From Palsa-948 sp964481195 (lineage in GTDB: Bacteria > Bacteroidota > Bacteroidia > Palsa-948): a stretch of DNA of 64,000 nucleotides. Under the pieces are notes generated by a model. It ran no database searches and had not been told where the DNA came from. It worked only from the letters and a program-made list of their open reading frames with translations. The DNA lies in NCBI GenBank assembly GCA_964481195.1, contig CAYZTB010000002.1, forward strand, positions 62,001 through 126,000, given 5' to 3'. Shown here in pieces: positions 42,090 through 51,965 of the stretch. How positions within the stretch are numbered: position 1 is the stretch's first letter; each line of letters starts with the position of its first letter. The translations under genes were made by a program, and so were the position numbers.

Positions 42090-43028
42090 CTATTCTGTTT
42101 CAGGCACAGGAACTGGGTCTGTAGGGGCTTTAAACCGTAAACCTATCATTAGCTCATGTGTTCCGTTATTATAATTTTTTAAGTTAGAAGTAGTTACATC
42201 GTAAGAATAACCAAATGTCAGGTTTTCTTTATAGGTATATCCAACCAGAATTGCCATAGCATCTTTCGTACGGAATGTAGTGCCCGCCCATGCTTTATTT
42301 TTATAAATAACCCGTGCACCTAAATCAACTTGAGCCGGAGTAGGTGCAACCATTTTGAAAAGCAGGGATGGTTCAAGAGCAAACTCATCTGTTAAAAATA
42401 ATTTGTAGCCTGCCATTCCATAAAAATGCGTTGCAAGTTTACCTGTGGGTTTAGGGTTATCAAAAAGATTTAGCTTAGCAGGAAATATTTGAGGAACATA
42501 GCCCCCCACCCACCAATTTCCTGTTCCATTTGATTTAGGTAAATTATATAAGTAGAAAGAGGTGCCTAAGTCTGCAACAACTTTTGATTGATAACCATTT
42601 GCAAAGACATAATCGCCTGTATTATCCAGCGTTAGTTTTGTAGCATCCACAGCAAATTGCACCGCACCTGCAGAAAGGGAAAGGGATAACTTTATTTCTT
42701 CATTAATTTTTACATGGTATGCATAGGATCCACTGAATCCCATTCTTCGTGTTGGCCCTGTAACATCGGTAAATAAATACCCGCCAACTCCCATGTTTTT
42801 ATTCTTAATGGGCCCTTGCATGCTTAAAGCATAGGTGCGTGGGGCGTCTATAATACCAATCCACTGAAGTCGATTTGCAGACACAGCGTCAAAAAATGGT
42901 CTGCTGCCTGCTACGGCTGGATTTTGAAAATAATCGTTCAGCATATATTGCGAGAACAGCGGTAGCTGCTGAGCAAACATACCGATAGACAAAAGTCCCA
43001 AGCAAGTAGCTGAGATTATTTTTTTCAT
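42090..43028 (-). CDS. PorP/SprF family type IX secretion protein
   Basis: A 312-residue outer-membrane protein of the PorP/SprF family. The signal peptide ends at about residue 19 (GMFAQQ), followed by 'LPLFSQYMLNDYFQNPAVAG', the diagnostic N-terminal block, and 'MQGPIKNKNMGVGGYLFTD'. The rest is beta-barrel and ends with 'HELMIGLRFK' plus a short proline-rich tail. In Flavobacterium johnsoniae, SprF is needed for surface delivery of SprB; this gene is directly downstream of a SprB-like adhesin gene (65-base gap), so it is probably that adhesin's dedicated partner. Confidence 0.93.
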   Translation of the reverse strand: MKKIISATCLGLLSIGMFAQQLPLFSQYMLNDYFQNPAVAGSRPFFDAVSANRLQWIGIIDAPRTYALSMQGPIKNKNMGVGGYLFTDVTGPTRRMGFSGSYAYHVKINEEIKLSLSLSAGAVQFAVDATKLTLDNTGDYVFANGYQSKVVADLGTSFYLYNLPKSNGTGNWWVGGYVPQIFPAKLNLFDNPKPTGKLATHFYGMAGYKLFLTDEFALEPSLLFKMVAPTPAQVDLGARVIYKNKAWAGTTFRTKDAMAILVGYTYKENLTFGYSYDVTTSNLKNYNNGTHELMIGLRFKAPTDPVPVPETE

Positions 43029-43093
43029 ATTCTATTTTATTTTTAACTAACGCTTCACTTGTGATTAACAATAAATCAAAAGTCAAACTAATA

Positions 43094-46000
43094 TTATCTA
43101 AGTATCGTAATAGGACCCGTTATTGGATCGGGCTGCATTACAGACTTCAAATTAATAACGTAATAATATGTTCCTACTGGCAACTCCTTGCCATTGTACT
43201 TAGCATTCCATTTATTGTTGGGGTAATCGGTAGTGCTAAACAATACTTCGCCCCATCTGTTGTAAACTTCTACTAATGCTCCAGGAAAAGCTTCAATATT
43301 TGGAATTTCCCATATATCATTTATTCCATCACCGTTTGGCGAAAGTCCATCATTTGGTTTTACAATTCGGACAATAGTAATCGTTACAAAATCGACCGAG
43401 GTACATCCGTTTACATCTGTAACTAATAGTGTGTAAGTTGTGGTAGTGGTTGGATTAGCTGCTGGGTTTGCAATTGTAGTAGAGCTAAGTCCAGCTGAAG
43501 GAGACCATAAATAATTACCACTTCCGCTACCATTAAGTACTACAGTACCTGTGGTCAGTATTGTTACATCTGAACCTGCATTAGCAACTGGACCTGTATT
43601 CACTGTCACAAATACTGAATCAGTATCAGAACAAATTCCGTTAGAAACAATTAATGCATACGTTGATGAAACGGCAGGTGAAACGGAAGTGCAAATGACT
43701 GTATTTGTTAATGTCCACGTAGGCAGTAAATACCAGTTATATGTTGCGCCATTTAAACTATTTGTACCACAAAGTAGAACGCTGCTTCCTGCACAAAGTG
43801 CGGTATCGTTACCAGCAGCTGAAACAGGCGGAGGCAACACAGTTACTGAAACGGAATCAGTATCCGTACAAGTGCCATTGAATCCAATAATGCCATATGA
43901 AGTAGTTCCTACAGGAGGTGATACGGAAATACATGAGCCGGTAGAAATAGGAGACCAAGCGGGTAATTGATACCACATATATCCATTGGCTCCAGCAGCG
44001 CAAATAGACGCGCTTGTGCCGGCACAAATTGTTGTATTGCTCACAACCAATATAGGGTAGTTGTTTACTATTACAGCTACCGTATCAGTATCAGAACAAA
44101 TGCCGTTAGTAGCAATTAAAGCATAATTGTTTATCCCAGCAAAAGGAGATACAGAAATAGACCCCGTTGCTCCTAGCGATGTCCAAGCAGGAAGCTGGTA
44201 CCAACCTAAGGTGATTGCATTTACGCTAGAGCTGGTAAGAGTTGCTGTTCCACCTAAACAGAAAGTAGTGTCAGCACCTGCATTTGCAATAACAGTTGTT
44301 ATCACTCCAATCGACATGGAGTATGTTGCAGTACAAGCATTAGCATCTGTAATTGTAACAGAATATATTCCTGCACAAAGCCCAGACACATCTTGTGTTG
44401 TTTGCCCGCCTGGAACCCATGTGTATGAATATGGAGTAGTACCACCAGTTGGAGTAATGTCAATTAATCCATTGCAAGTATTGTTGCAACTAGCATTTGT
44501 ACTTACAAAAGTTGAAGTTAATATTGCAGGATTTGTAAGCGTAATTGTATTTGAACCCAAACAATTATTTGCATCACTTAATTGTAAGGAGTATGTGCCA
44601 GAACATAAGCCAGTAACGGAAGTGGTTGTTTGTCCACCTGGCATCCACAAATAGGTGTAAGGTGCTGTGCCGCCCGTAGGTGCTGCAGAAATAATTCCAT
44701 TACATGCGTTGTTGCAAAGTGGGTTTGTTCCGGTAATATTTAACGCTAAAGCTGCAGGTTGTGAAATTGAAATTGTATTTGTATGCGTACACCCTACTGC
44801 ATCTATAACCGATATGGTATAATTACCAGCACATAAACCCGTTGCAGTTGAAGTTGATTGTCCACCTGTCCATGTGTAAGTGTATGGTGATGAGCCGCCT
44901 ATCATTGACACCGATGCTGTTCCATCGCATGCAGCATTACAAGAGTTATTTGTAGAGGTTATTGTAGAAGTAAGTACTGTATTTTGACCTATGGAAATTG
45001 TAGTTGTTAAAGAGCAGTTATTTGCGTCAGAAAGAGTTAAAGTATAGTTGCCTGCACATTGTGCGGAAATAGACGAAGTTGTAGCGCCTCCCGGTAACCA
45101 GCTGTAAGTATATGCTCCAGTTCCGCCAGTAGCAGCAGTTGTTATACCGCCATCGCAAATTCCAAAGCAAGTTGCATTAGTTGCTACTGCATTGGGTACC
45201 AGTTGGGCGGGGCCAATTATGTTTATGCTTTTAATTGTAGTGCAACCGTTAATATCAGTCACATGCGCAAAATATTGGTTAGGACATAAACCCGAAACAC
45301 TTTGCGTAGTTTGTGAACCTGCAGGGAACGTCCAAGCATAAACCCAAGGAGGACCATTGCCAGTCGAAGAGACTATAGTTCCAGTTCCGTCACATGCACC
45401 AAAACATGTTACGCTAGTGCTGCTAACGGTTACAAATGGTCCTGTACTGTTGCTAACGGCATTCGTGTCAAGGCTAATACAACCATTGGCATCCATCACA
45501 GTGTCAATATAAACTCCAGCACATAATCCGGTTATAGCAGCAGTAGTAGCTCCTGTTCCCCAAAAGAAAGAGTATGGACTAGTACCACCATTTCCCGCAA
45601 CCGTAATACTGCCGTTACATACTAAACAAGTTGCAGCAGATATAGAAGAAGATTGTGTAAGTATTGGTGGTGAAGTAATGGTTATTGCTTGAGACGCGGA
45701 ACAATTATTTGCATCTGTAACTACCAATGTGTAAGTGCCAGCACATAGACCAGTTGTTATTGCCGAAGTGCCTCCATTACTCCACTGAAATGTATAGGTG
45801 CCCGTTCCTCCTAACGGAGAAGAAGTGGCAGTACCATCACAAGTATAATTACATGTAGTTTGAGTAAATGTGATATTTGCTTGTATTAAACTTTGGGAAG
45901 AAATTGTAAATGGAGTTGGAGAAGTACAAGCATTGGCATCCGATACGGTTAGTGTATAGTTGCCAGCACAAAGTCCAGTAACTGCAGAAGTTGTGTATCC

Positions 46001-49000
46001 GCCCGGATTCCACAAGTAGGTGTAACTACCAGTACCGCCACTTAAATTTACGGAAGCCGATCCATCACATCCACCAAAACAGCTTGCGTTGGTTGTTGTA
46101 AGTGTAGGAGAAATTGCAGTAGGCTGAGTGATGGAAACTGTTTGAGAAGAAGTACATCCATTAGCATCTGTAACAGTTCCAAAATAATTACCTACGCATA
46201 ATGCAGATATTGTAGAAGTGGTTTGTCCACCTGCCAACCAAGAATAACTATAAGCGGTTGAACCGCCTGATGCAGATAATGTTGCAGTTCCATTACATAT
46301 GGAGTTACAAGTAATGTTTGATGATGCTACAGTAGTAGTTAAAGCAACAGGTTGAGTAATTGATACAGTAGAAGTAGCAGTACACCCTTTTTGATCTGTT
46401 ACAGTCAATGAGTAGTTTCCTGGAGATAATCCAACGATAGTAGGGAATGAAGATCCATTACTCCATGAATAAGTATATGGTGTAGTGCCGCCCGATACTG
46501 TTGCGTTGGCACTGCCATTTCCAGACCCGTTACAAGTTACGTTTGTTGCAGTTATAGAAACACTTAAGAGCGCAGGTTGGGTTACAGTTAAAGCTAAAGT
46601 ATCATCACACCCAGAAGCGTCTGCTAAAATAACGGAGTATGTTCCGGCAGTAAGTCCGCTAATACAAGAAGTAGACTGACCACTAGACCAAGTAAATGTG
46701 TAAGGAGTGTTGCCGCCAGCAGGCGATAAACATATGCTGCCATTATTCCCTGAATTACATGAAACATTTGAAATAGTGGGGTTAGCGACTAACTGTGGTG
46801 GATTAGAAAGTACAACAGTTGTGAAAGTTGGACAAGGCACATTGTCATCTACTTGAAGAATGTATGTTCCAGCGCACAGACCAGTAGCAGCAGATGTAGT
46901 TTGTCCACTAGGAGTCCATAAATAAGTGAAAGGTGAATTACCTGCAGCAGAAACTGCAATTGCTCCATCACAACCCGCGTTACAAAGTGGATCTAATGCT
47001 GAAATAACTGTAAGTGTTGGACCAGTAAGTGAGCCTAATGCTATAGGGAAAACAGCTGTACATCCCGATGCATCAGCAATGGTAACTGTATAGATTCCTG
47101 CAACAAGTCCAGTAATACAAGAAGTAGTTTCTAGACCTGGAGCCCAAGAATATGTGTAAGGCGATACGCCACCGGATGCACTAGCACATATTGCACCATT
47201 ATTGCTACCGCAAGTTGTAAGTGTTGTAGAAGGATTATTGCTGATGGTTGGAATTATTCCAACAAGAACAGTATTGGTAGAGGTGCAATTATTTGCATCG
47301 GTTATTAATACAGAATAATTTCCAGCACAAAGGCCTGTTGCTGTAGTTGTATTTTGAGAAGGGAATCCAGACCAGGCATAGGTTAAGGTTCCTGTTCCTC
47401 CAGATGTAGCCACGGTTGCTGTACCATTACAAATGCCGCATGATGCAGCAGTACTGCTAATTGTGTTTGTAAGAGGAGTTGGCGAGGAAAATGAAACCGT
47501 TTTAGTAGCTGTGCATCCCGAATTATCAGTAACCGTTACAGAATAAACGCCTGCACATAATCCAGTTGCAGTAGCGTTTGTTTGTCCGCCTGTCCAAGAA
47601 TATGTATACGGATTTGCTCCACCTGACGGTGTAGCTGTTGCGGATGCATCACATGAGCCAGCGCAAGAAACAGAGGGGCCAGAGGATGACAGGGTAACAT
47701 TTATTTTAGAAGTAACATTTACAGTAAGTGAGTTTGTGCAATTATTTGCATCAGTAATTGTTACAGAATAAACACCAACGCATAGTCCAGTTGCAGTAGA
47801 AGTTGTTTGTCCGCCCGGAGACCAAGAGTAACTATAGGGTGTAGTCCCACCTGTTGAAATAATACTTGCGCTACCTGTGCAAAGATTACAACTGGAAGTT
47901 GAAGTAGAGATAAAAGATAAAAGAGCACTTGGCTGAGTGATATTTAAATTATTTATATTGGAACAACCTTTAGAATCAGTAACCATTACACCAATAGCCC
48001 CTTGACACAATCCAGTAATTGTTTGTGTTGTAATACCACCACCCCATAAGTAAGTATAAGGTGGAGTGCCTCCTGTAGGCGCAGAAGTAGCAGAACCATC
48101 GCATGCACCGGAGCAGGATACATTATTAATTACAGAAGCATTTGCTGCTACAGCTGAAGGCTGAGTAAGCGTAACAGTTTTTACTACAAAGCATCCTTTG
48201 CTATCTGTTACAGTTATTGTATAAAATCCTGCACATTGTGAAGTAATTGCAGATGTAGTTTGTCCGCCAGGTAACCAAGCATAGGTGTAAGCTCCTGTTC
48301 CTCCAGAAGCAGTTATTGTAACAGAACCAGTACAACTTCCAAAACAAGGTGGGTTAGTAGAAGAAAGAGTAGACGTTAAAACAGTGGGTGCAGTAAATGT
48401 AACAGATGTAGTTGCGGTGCATCCGTTTGCATCAGTAGCTGTTAAAGAATACGCTCCTGCACAAAGTCCAGTTATTGAAGCAGTAGTAGCGCCAGTAGAC
48501 CAAGCATACGAATAGGTTGGAGTTCCGCCATTAAGATTTATAAGTATTGACCCGTCACAATCGCCATTACATTTTAATGGATTGGGTGTGGCTGATCCGA
48601 TGGAAGCAGTAAATAAATTTGGTTGCGTAACATTGATAGTTCCAGTAGCGGTACATCCTGCGGAACCGGTTATAAGAACCGAATAACTTCCAGCACTTAA
48701 TCCCGTAGCAGTAGAAGTAGTTTGTCCGCCAGGAGTCCATAAATAAGTGTACGGAGATACTCCTCCTGTTGGCGATGATGTAGCGCTGCCATTAGATAAG
48801 CCATTACAAGTAACTGATGTGCTACTTAAGTTTGGAAGAATTGGAATTGGAGGAGATACTGTAATAGTTGCGGTAGCTAAACAGTTTTTTGAATCTCTAA
48901 CGGTAATTGTGTAATTGTTAGGACATAATCCAGTAGCTGTTGATGTTGTTTTTCCTCCTGGCGCCCATAAATAGGTGTATGGAGCAGTACCTCCAGATAC

Positions 49001-50371
49001 TGTTGCAGTTGCAGTACCATCACAAGAGCCAGCACAAGTTTCATTAGTTTTTGTAGGAGTAATTGCAAGAACTGCTGGTTGAGTGAGAGTTATGGAACTT
49101 ACTTTAGTACAACCGTTTTGATCTGAAATAGTTACAGAATACGTATTGTTACAAAGATTAGAAACCGATGAAGAAGTAGCACCTCCTGGAGTCCACAAAT
49201 AAGTGTAAGGAGAAACACCTCCGGCAGCATTTGCATTTGCTGTTCCATCGCATTGATTAAAACAATTAATATTATTTCCAGTTGGAATGGATGTTATAGC
49301 AGAAGGTTGAGTTAAGGTAACCGTAGCAGTGGTAACACAATTATTAGCATCTCTAAGAGTAAGGGTATAGCTTCCCGCACACATTCCTGTAACTGCAGAT
49401 GAAGTATATCCTCCAGGTGCCCAAGCATAGGTATATGCACCCATTCCTCCAGATGCAGTAGCGGTTACCGATCCGGTGCAAACACTATTGCAAAGTAAAT
49501 TAGATCCTGTAACCGTTACCGTTAACAAAGCTGGTTGAGAAATAGTAGTTATATAGGTGGTGATACAAATTTTTGTATCGCGAATCGTACATGTATAACT
49601 CCCCGGACATAAATTAGATATTGAAGAAGTCGTAGCTCCGCCAGGACTCCAAGAGTAAGTATATGGAACATTGCCGCCTGTAGGTGCTACAGATGCAGTG
49701 CCGTTACATAACCCAAAGCAAGTAATTGAAGTAGTTGTCCCATTCGATACAAGTGGAGCAGGTTGCCCAATGTTTACATTTCTAACAGCCGTACATCCAT
49801 TGGCATCTGTTATTGTAACAACATAAAGTTGAGCGCAAAGTCCGGTAGCTAATGTTGTTGTTTGAATAGGAGCAGTATTCCATGAATAAGTGTAGGGCGA
49901 AGTTCCTCCAGTGGGAGTTGCAGTTGCTGAACCATCACATAATCCAAAACAAGAACTTACAGGGGCGGGCGGTGTAATATTTACAATAAGTGAGGCAGGA
50001 TTTACAAGAGCAATAGAGCCACTGCAATAACCACCAATAGTAGCATCCCAAACCTGAATTAGGTAAGTATTGCCTACTAAACCAGTTATAGATGCAGTTG
50101 TTGCAGAGCCACCTGGCGGAGACCATAAATAAGTGTAGGGTGTGGTCCCACCACTTACTGAAACTGAGGCAGATCCATTTGCAGCCCCATTACATAAAGG
50201 ATCTGTGCCACTAATAACTAGAGTTAATGTTCCACAAGTAACTGTTGTAGTAGCAGCAAGTGGAGTTGGATCTGCAACAAATTCTTTTTGAGCAAAGACA
50301 CCTACTACACTACAAGAAAAAAACAGTAAGAGTAAAAATCTTTTCAAACTGGAAATTTTATTTTGTATCAT
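43094..50371 (-). CDS. Giant SprB-like adhesin with 26 repeats and type B T9SS tail
   Basis: A 2425-residue surface protein. After a signal peptide (MIQNKISSLKRFLLLLFFSC, cleaved at FAQ), I count 26 tandem SprB-type repeats, each about 75-80 residues with the pattern C-x-G-x-C-[DN]-G...GG-x-x-P-Y-T-Y-x-W-x-P-G-G...T-G-L-C-A-G-x-Y...D-x-N-G-C. Then four Ig/PKD-like modules (about residues 2020-2330; e.g. 'NAGADTTFCLGGTATL') and a gliding-motility-type C-terminal domain (SPNGDGINDIWEIP, 'VEVYNRWGEVLFST'). The frame opens at 50422, but Met18 (50371) gives a normal signal peptide, and a near -7 box (CATCTTTG) lies just upstream of it. It probably mediates adhesion or gliding. Confidence 0.92.
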   Translation of the reverse strand: MIQNKISSLKRFLLLLFFSCSVVGVFAQKEFVADPTPLAATTTVTCGTLTLVISGTDPLCNGAANGSASVSVSGGTTPYTYLWSPPGGSATTASITGLVGNTYLIQVWDATIGGYCSGSIALVNPASLIVNITPPAPVSSCFGLCDGSATATPTGGTSPYTYSWNTAPIQTTTLATGLCAQLYVVTITDANGCTAVRNVNIGQPAPLVSNGTTTSITCFGLCNGTASVAPTGGNVPYTYSWSPGGATTSSISNLCPGSYTCTIRDTKICITTYITTISQPALLTVTVTGSNLLCNSVCTGSVTATASGGMGAYTYAWAPGGYTSSAVTGMCAGSYTLTLRDANNCVTTATVTLTQPSAITSIPTGNNINCFNQCDGTANANAAGGVSPYTYLWTPGGATSSSVSNLCNNTYSVTISDQNGCTKVSSITLTQPAVLAITPTKTNETCAGSCDGTATATVSGGTAPYTYLWAPGGKTTSTATGLCPNNYTITVRDSKNCLATATITVSPPIPILPNLSSTSVTCNGLSNGSATSSPTGGVSPYTYLWTPGGQTTSTATGLSAGSYSVLITGSAGCTATGTINVTQPNLFTASIGSATPNPLKCNGDCDGSILINLNGGTPTYSYAWSTGATTASITGLCAGAYSLTATDANGCTATTSVTFTAPTVLTSTLSSTNPPCFGSCTGSVTITASGGTGAYTYAWLPGGQTTSAITSQCAGFYTITVTDSKGCFVVKTVTLTQPSAVAANASVINNVSCSGACDGSATSAPTGGTPPYTYLWGGGITTQTITGLCQGAIGVMVTDSKGCSNINNLNITQPSALLSFISTSTSSCNLCTGSASIISTGGTTPYSYSWSPGGQTTSTATGLCVGVYSVTITDANNCTNSLTVNVTSKINVTLSSSGPSVSCAGSCDASATATPSGGANPYTYSWTGGQTNATATGLCAGVYSVTVTDNSGCTATKTVSFSSPTPLTNTISSTAASCGICNGTATVATSGGTGTLTYAWSGFPSQNTTTATGLCAGNYSVLITDANNCTSTNTVLVGIIPTISNNPSTTLTTCGSNNGAICASASGGVSPYTYSWAPGLETTSCITGLVAGIYTVTIADASGCTAVFPIALGSLTGPTLTVISALDPLCNAGCDGAIAVSAAGNSPFTYLWTPSGQTTSAATGLCAGTYILQVDDNVPCPTFTTVVLSNPPQLVANPTISNVSCNSGNNGSICLSPAGGNTPYTFTWSSGQSTSCISGLTAGTYSVILADASGCDDTLALTVTQPALLSVSITATNVTCNGSGNGSANATVSGGTTPYTYSWSNGSSFPTIVGLSPGNYSLTVTDQKGCTATSTVSITQPVALTTTVASSNITCNSICNGTATLSASGGSTAYSYSWLAGGQTTSTISALCVGNYFGTVTDANGCTSSQTVSITQPTAISPTLTTTNASCFGGCDGSASVNLSGGTGSYTYLWNPGGYTTSAVTGLCAGNYTLTVSDANACTSPTPFTISSQSLIQANITFTQTTCNYTCDGTATSSPLGGTGTYTFQWSNGGTSAITTGLCAGTYTLVVTDANNCSASQAITITSPPILTQSSSISAATCLVCNGSITVAGNGGTSPYSFFWGTGATTAAITGLCAGVYIDTVMDANGCISLDTNAVSNSTGPFVTVSSTSVTCFGACDGTGTIVSSTGNGPPWVYAWTFPAGSQTTQSVSGLCPNQYFAHVTDINGCTTIKSINIIGPAQLVPNAVATNATCFGICDGGITTAATGGTGAYTYSWLPGGATTSSISAQCAGNYTLTLSDANNCSLTTTISIGQNTVLTSTITSTNNSCNAACDGTASVSMIGGSSPYTYTWTGGQSTSTATGLCAGNYTISVIDAVGCTHTNTISISQPAALALNITGTNPLCNNACNGIISAAPTGGTAPYTYLWMPGGQTTTSVTGLCSGTYSLQLSDANNCLGSNTITLTNPAILTSTFVSTNASCNNTCNGLIDITPTGGTTPYSYTWVPGGQTTQDVSGLCAGIYSVTITDANACTATYSMSIGVITTVIANAGADTTFCLGGTATLTSSSVNAITLGWYQLPAWTSLGATGSISVSPFAGINNYALIATNGICSDTDTVAVIVNNYPILVVSNTTICAGTSASICAAGANGYMWYQLPAWSPISTGSCISVSPPVGTTSYGIIGFNGTCTDTDSVSVTVLPPPVSAAGNDTALCAGSSVLLCGTNSLNGATYNWYLLPTWTLTNTVICTSVSPAVSSTYALIVSNGICSDTDSVFVTVNTGPVANAGSDVTILTTGTVVLNGSGSGNYLWSPSAGLSSTTIANPAANPTTTTTYTLLVTDVNGCTSVDFVTITIVRIVKPNDGLSPNGDGINDIWEIPNIEAFPGALVEVYNRWGEVLFSTTDYPNNKWNAKYNGKELPVGTYYYVINLKSVMQPDPITGPITILR
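44280..50230. repeat. Tandem SprB-repeat array in coding DNA
   Basis: About 26 units of roughly 225-240 bases encode the SprB-type repeats. The units are diverged at the DNA level, although stretches such as the codons for GGxxPYTYxW recur. This is protein-level repetition, not a CRISPR or noncoding satellite. Boundaries are approximate. Confidence 0.8.
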
Positions 50372-50504
50372 CTGTTTACGAACAGAATGCAAAGATGTTA
50401 CATTTTTTATAAAAAAACGCATAAAATTGCGGCTTTTTATAAACTATACGATGTGTAAAGCTAATTTGGAAGTTCGGTTTTTTAATACAAAAAAACTAAA
50501 AGCT

Positions 50505-50756
50505 CTATCTATAAGGATTTTGGCTCTTTTTTTCACCAGGATGCATTTTTTTCCATCTTTTAGCCATGTCTTTTCTGTACTGCTTTTTAACCCTCTTAGA
50601 GCTAGAGCCAAATTCTTTAGCTAGCTCGTGGGGCTTTTTACCGGAGTGCAAACCATTTTTCTCAATGTATTCTTTTGGAGCGCGCGCTTTGCATGAGAAC
50701 AGCAACACGCAAATGCCGACAAAAAAAAGTATGATGTATTTTTTAACCATTATCAT
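50505..50756 (-). CDS. Small basic lipoprotein of unknown function
   Basis: An 83-residue protein (start could be Met3 at 50750). The lipoprotein signal ends in LLFSC (Cys at about residue 22). The mature part is short and strongly basic, with 'PHELAKEFGSSSKRVKKQYR' and 'DMAKRWKKMHPGEKKSQNP'. It is probably a periplasm-facing lipoprotein. I recognise no family. Confidence 0.65.
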   Translation of the reverse strand: MIMVKKYIILFFVGICVLLFSCKARAPKEYIEKNGLHSGKKPHELAKEFGSSSKRVKKQYRKDMAKRWKKMHPGEKKSQNPYR

Positions 50757-50787
50757 GCTAAGGAAATAGAAAATTCATGCAAAAAAA

Positions 50788-50813
50788 TCTTTCAGAAAAA
50801 CGAATTCGAAAGA
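50788..50813 (-). terminator. Weak terminator-like hairpin
   Basis: Minus strand: TCTTTC/GAAAGA stem around a long loop, followed by seven T (50787-50781), just after the stop of the deoxyhypusine-synthase-like gene. Only a 6-bp stem. Confidence 0.35.
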
Positions 50814-50821
50814 AAAATATT

Positions 50822-51844
50822 TTACCAGCCAAGTATGTATGCAAACATTAACGGTGCAACAATACTTGCATCTGATTCAATTACAAATTTAGGAGTGGTA
50901 GTATTTAATTTTCCCCATGTAATTTTTTCATTGGGTACTGCTCCAGAATAAGAACCATAACTTGTTGTTGAATCTGATATTTGACAGAAGTAAGACCAGA
51001 AAGGCGTGTCTTTGCGTTTTAAATCTTGAATCAGCATCGGCACAACACAAATTGGGAAGTCTCCCGCAATGCCTCCTCCAATCTGGTAGAATCCAATTCC
51101 TTTTCCTTTGCAATTATTAGTATACCAATCGGCAAGAAAAGTCATGTACTCAATTCCTGATCTTACAGTAGTTGCTTTTAAATTTCCAGTAAGGCAATAC
51201 GAAGCAAATACGTTTCCAAGCGTAGAATCTTCCCAGCCTGGGACAATAAGAGGAATATTTTTTTCTGCAGCAGCTAACACCCAAGAATCTTTGGGGTCGA
51301 TTTGATAATATTTTTTTAATTCACCATCCAAAAGTAGTTTATAGAAAAACTCATGAGGTAAATAACGTTCGCCTTTATTGTCTGCTTCTTTCCACAATTT
51401 AAATATATGTTTTTCGATTCTGCGCATCGCTTCTTCTTCGGGTATACAGGTATCTGTTACTCTATTGAAGCCTTCTTCAAAAAGTGTCCATTCTTCAGCA
51501 GGACTTAAATCTCGGTAATTGGGAATTCTTTTATAATGGTCATGCGCAACAAGGTTAAAAACATCTTCTTCTAAGTTTGCACCAGTACAGGAGATGATCT
51601 GAACTTTATTATTACGTATCATTTCTGCTAAGGAAACACCCAGCTCGGCAGTACTCATTGCTCCAGCAAGTGTAATCATCATTTTACCGCCTTCTGCTAA
51701 ATGCGTGTTGTAAGCTTTAGAAGCATCCACAACCGTTGCAGCATTAAAATGCCTATAATGTTTTTCAATGAAAGCGGAGATTGCATTTTTGGTTTCACCT
51801 TGCTTTACAGCAACAGCATCTCCGGATTTAGTTATTGTGCTCAT
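50822..51844 (-). CDS. Deoxyhypusine synthase family enzyme
   Basis: A 340-residue member of the deoxyhypusine synthase family, NAD-dependent enzymes that transfer aminobutyl from spermidine. Seen: 'MMITLAGAMSTAELGVSLAE' and 'ISCTGANLEEDVFNLVAHDH' (NAD-binding region), 'QIGGGIAGDFPICVVPML', and the C-terminal 'ITWGKLNTTTPKFVIESDAS', in which Lys312 aligns with the catalytic lysine of human DHS. Bacteria lack eIF5A, so the target must differ; homospermidine-synthase-like or other polyamine chemistry is possible. The frame opens at 51907, but the ATG at 51844 follows a -7 box. Confidence 0.88.
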   Translation of the reverse strand: MSTITKSGDAVAVKQGETKNAISAFIEKHYRHFNAATVVDASKAYNTHLAEGGKMMITLAGAMSTAELGVSLAEMIRNNKVQIISCTGANLEEDVFNLVAHDHYKRIPNYRDLSPAEEWTLFEEGFNRVTDTCIPEEEAMRRIEKHIFKLWKEADNKGERYLPHEFFYKLLLDGELKKYYQIDPKDSWVLAAAEKNIPLIVPGWEDSTLGNVFASYCLTGNLKATTVRSGIEYMTFLADWYTNNCKGKGIGFYQIGGGIAGDFPICVVPMLIQDLKRKDTPFWSYFCQISDSTTSYGSYSGAVPNEKITWGKLNTTTPKFVIESDASIVAPLMFAYILGW

Positions 51845-51876
51845 AGTTGGTATTTTTAGGTATCTAAAAAAGAGCA

Positions 51877-51884
51877 CAAAAATA
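51877..51884 (-). promoter_or_regulatory. -7 promoter box for the deoxyhypusine-synthase-like gene
   Basis: Minus-strand TATTTTTG, 32 bases before the ATG at 51844 and inside the longer open frame, which supports the shorter protein. Confidence 0.45.
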
Positions 51885-51965
51885 TTTATTCTTTCTGAAA
51901 CAAGCAAAAAAATATGAAAAACCTTTCAAGTTTTTTTCAAGATAAAAAGCAGAAGTAATAGGATG

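Noticed and set aside
43551..44654. Long plus-strand open frames opposite the giant adhesin
   Set aside because: They are antisense to the repeat array, share its periodic composition and have no start context; they are shadows of the biased codon pattern.
44280..50230. CRISPR array or satellite in the adhesin region
   Set aside because: Units are about 230 bases, diverged, and in an open frame encoding a known repeat family; no short identical repeats with unique spacers.
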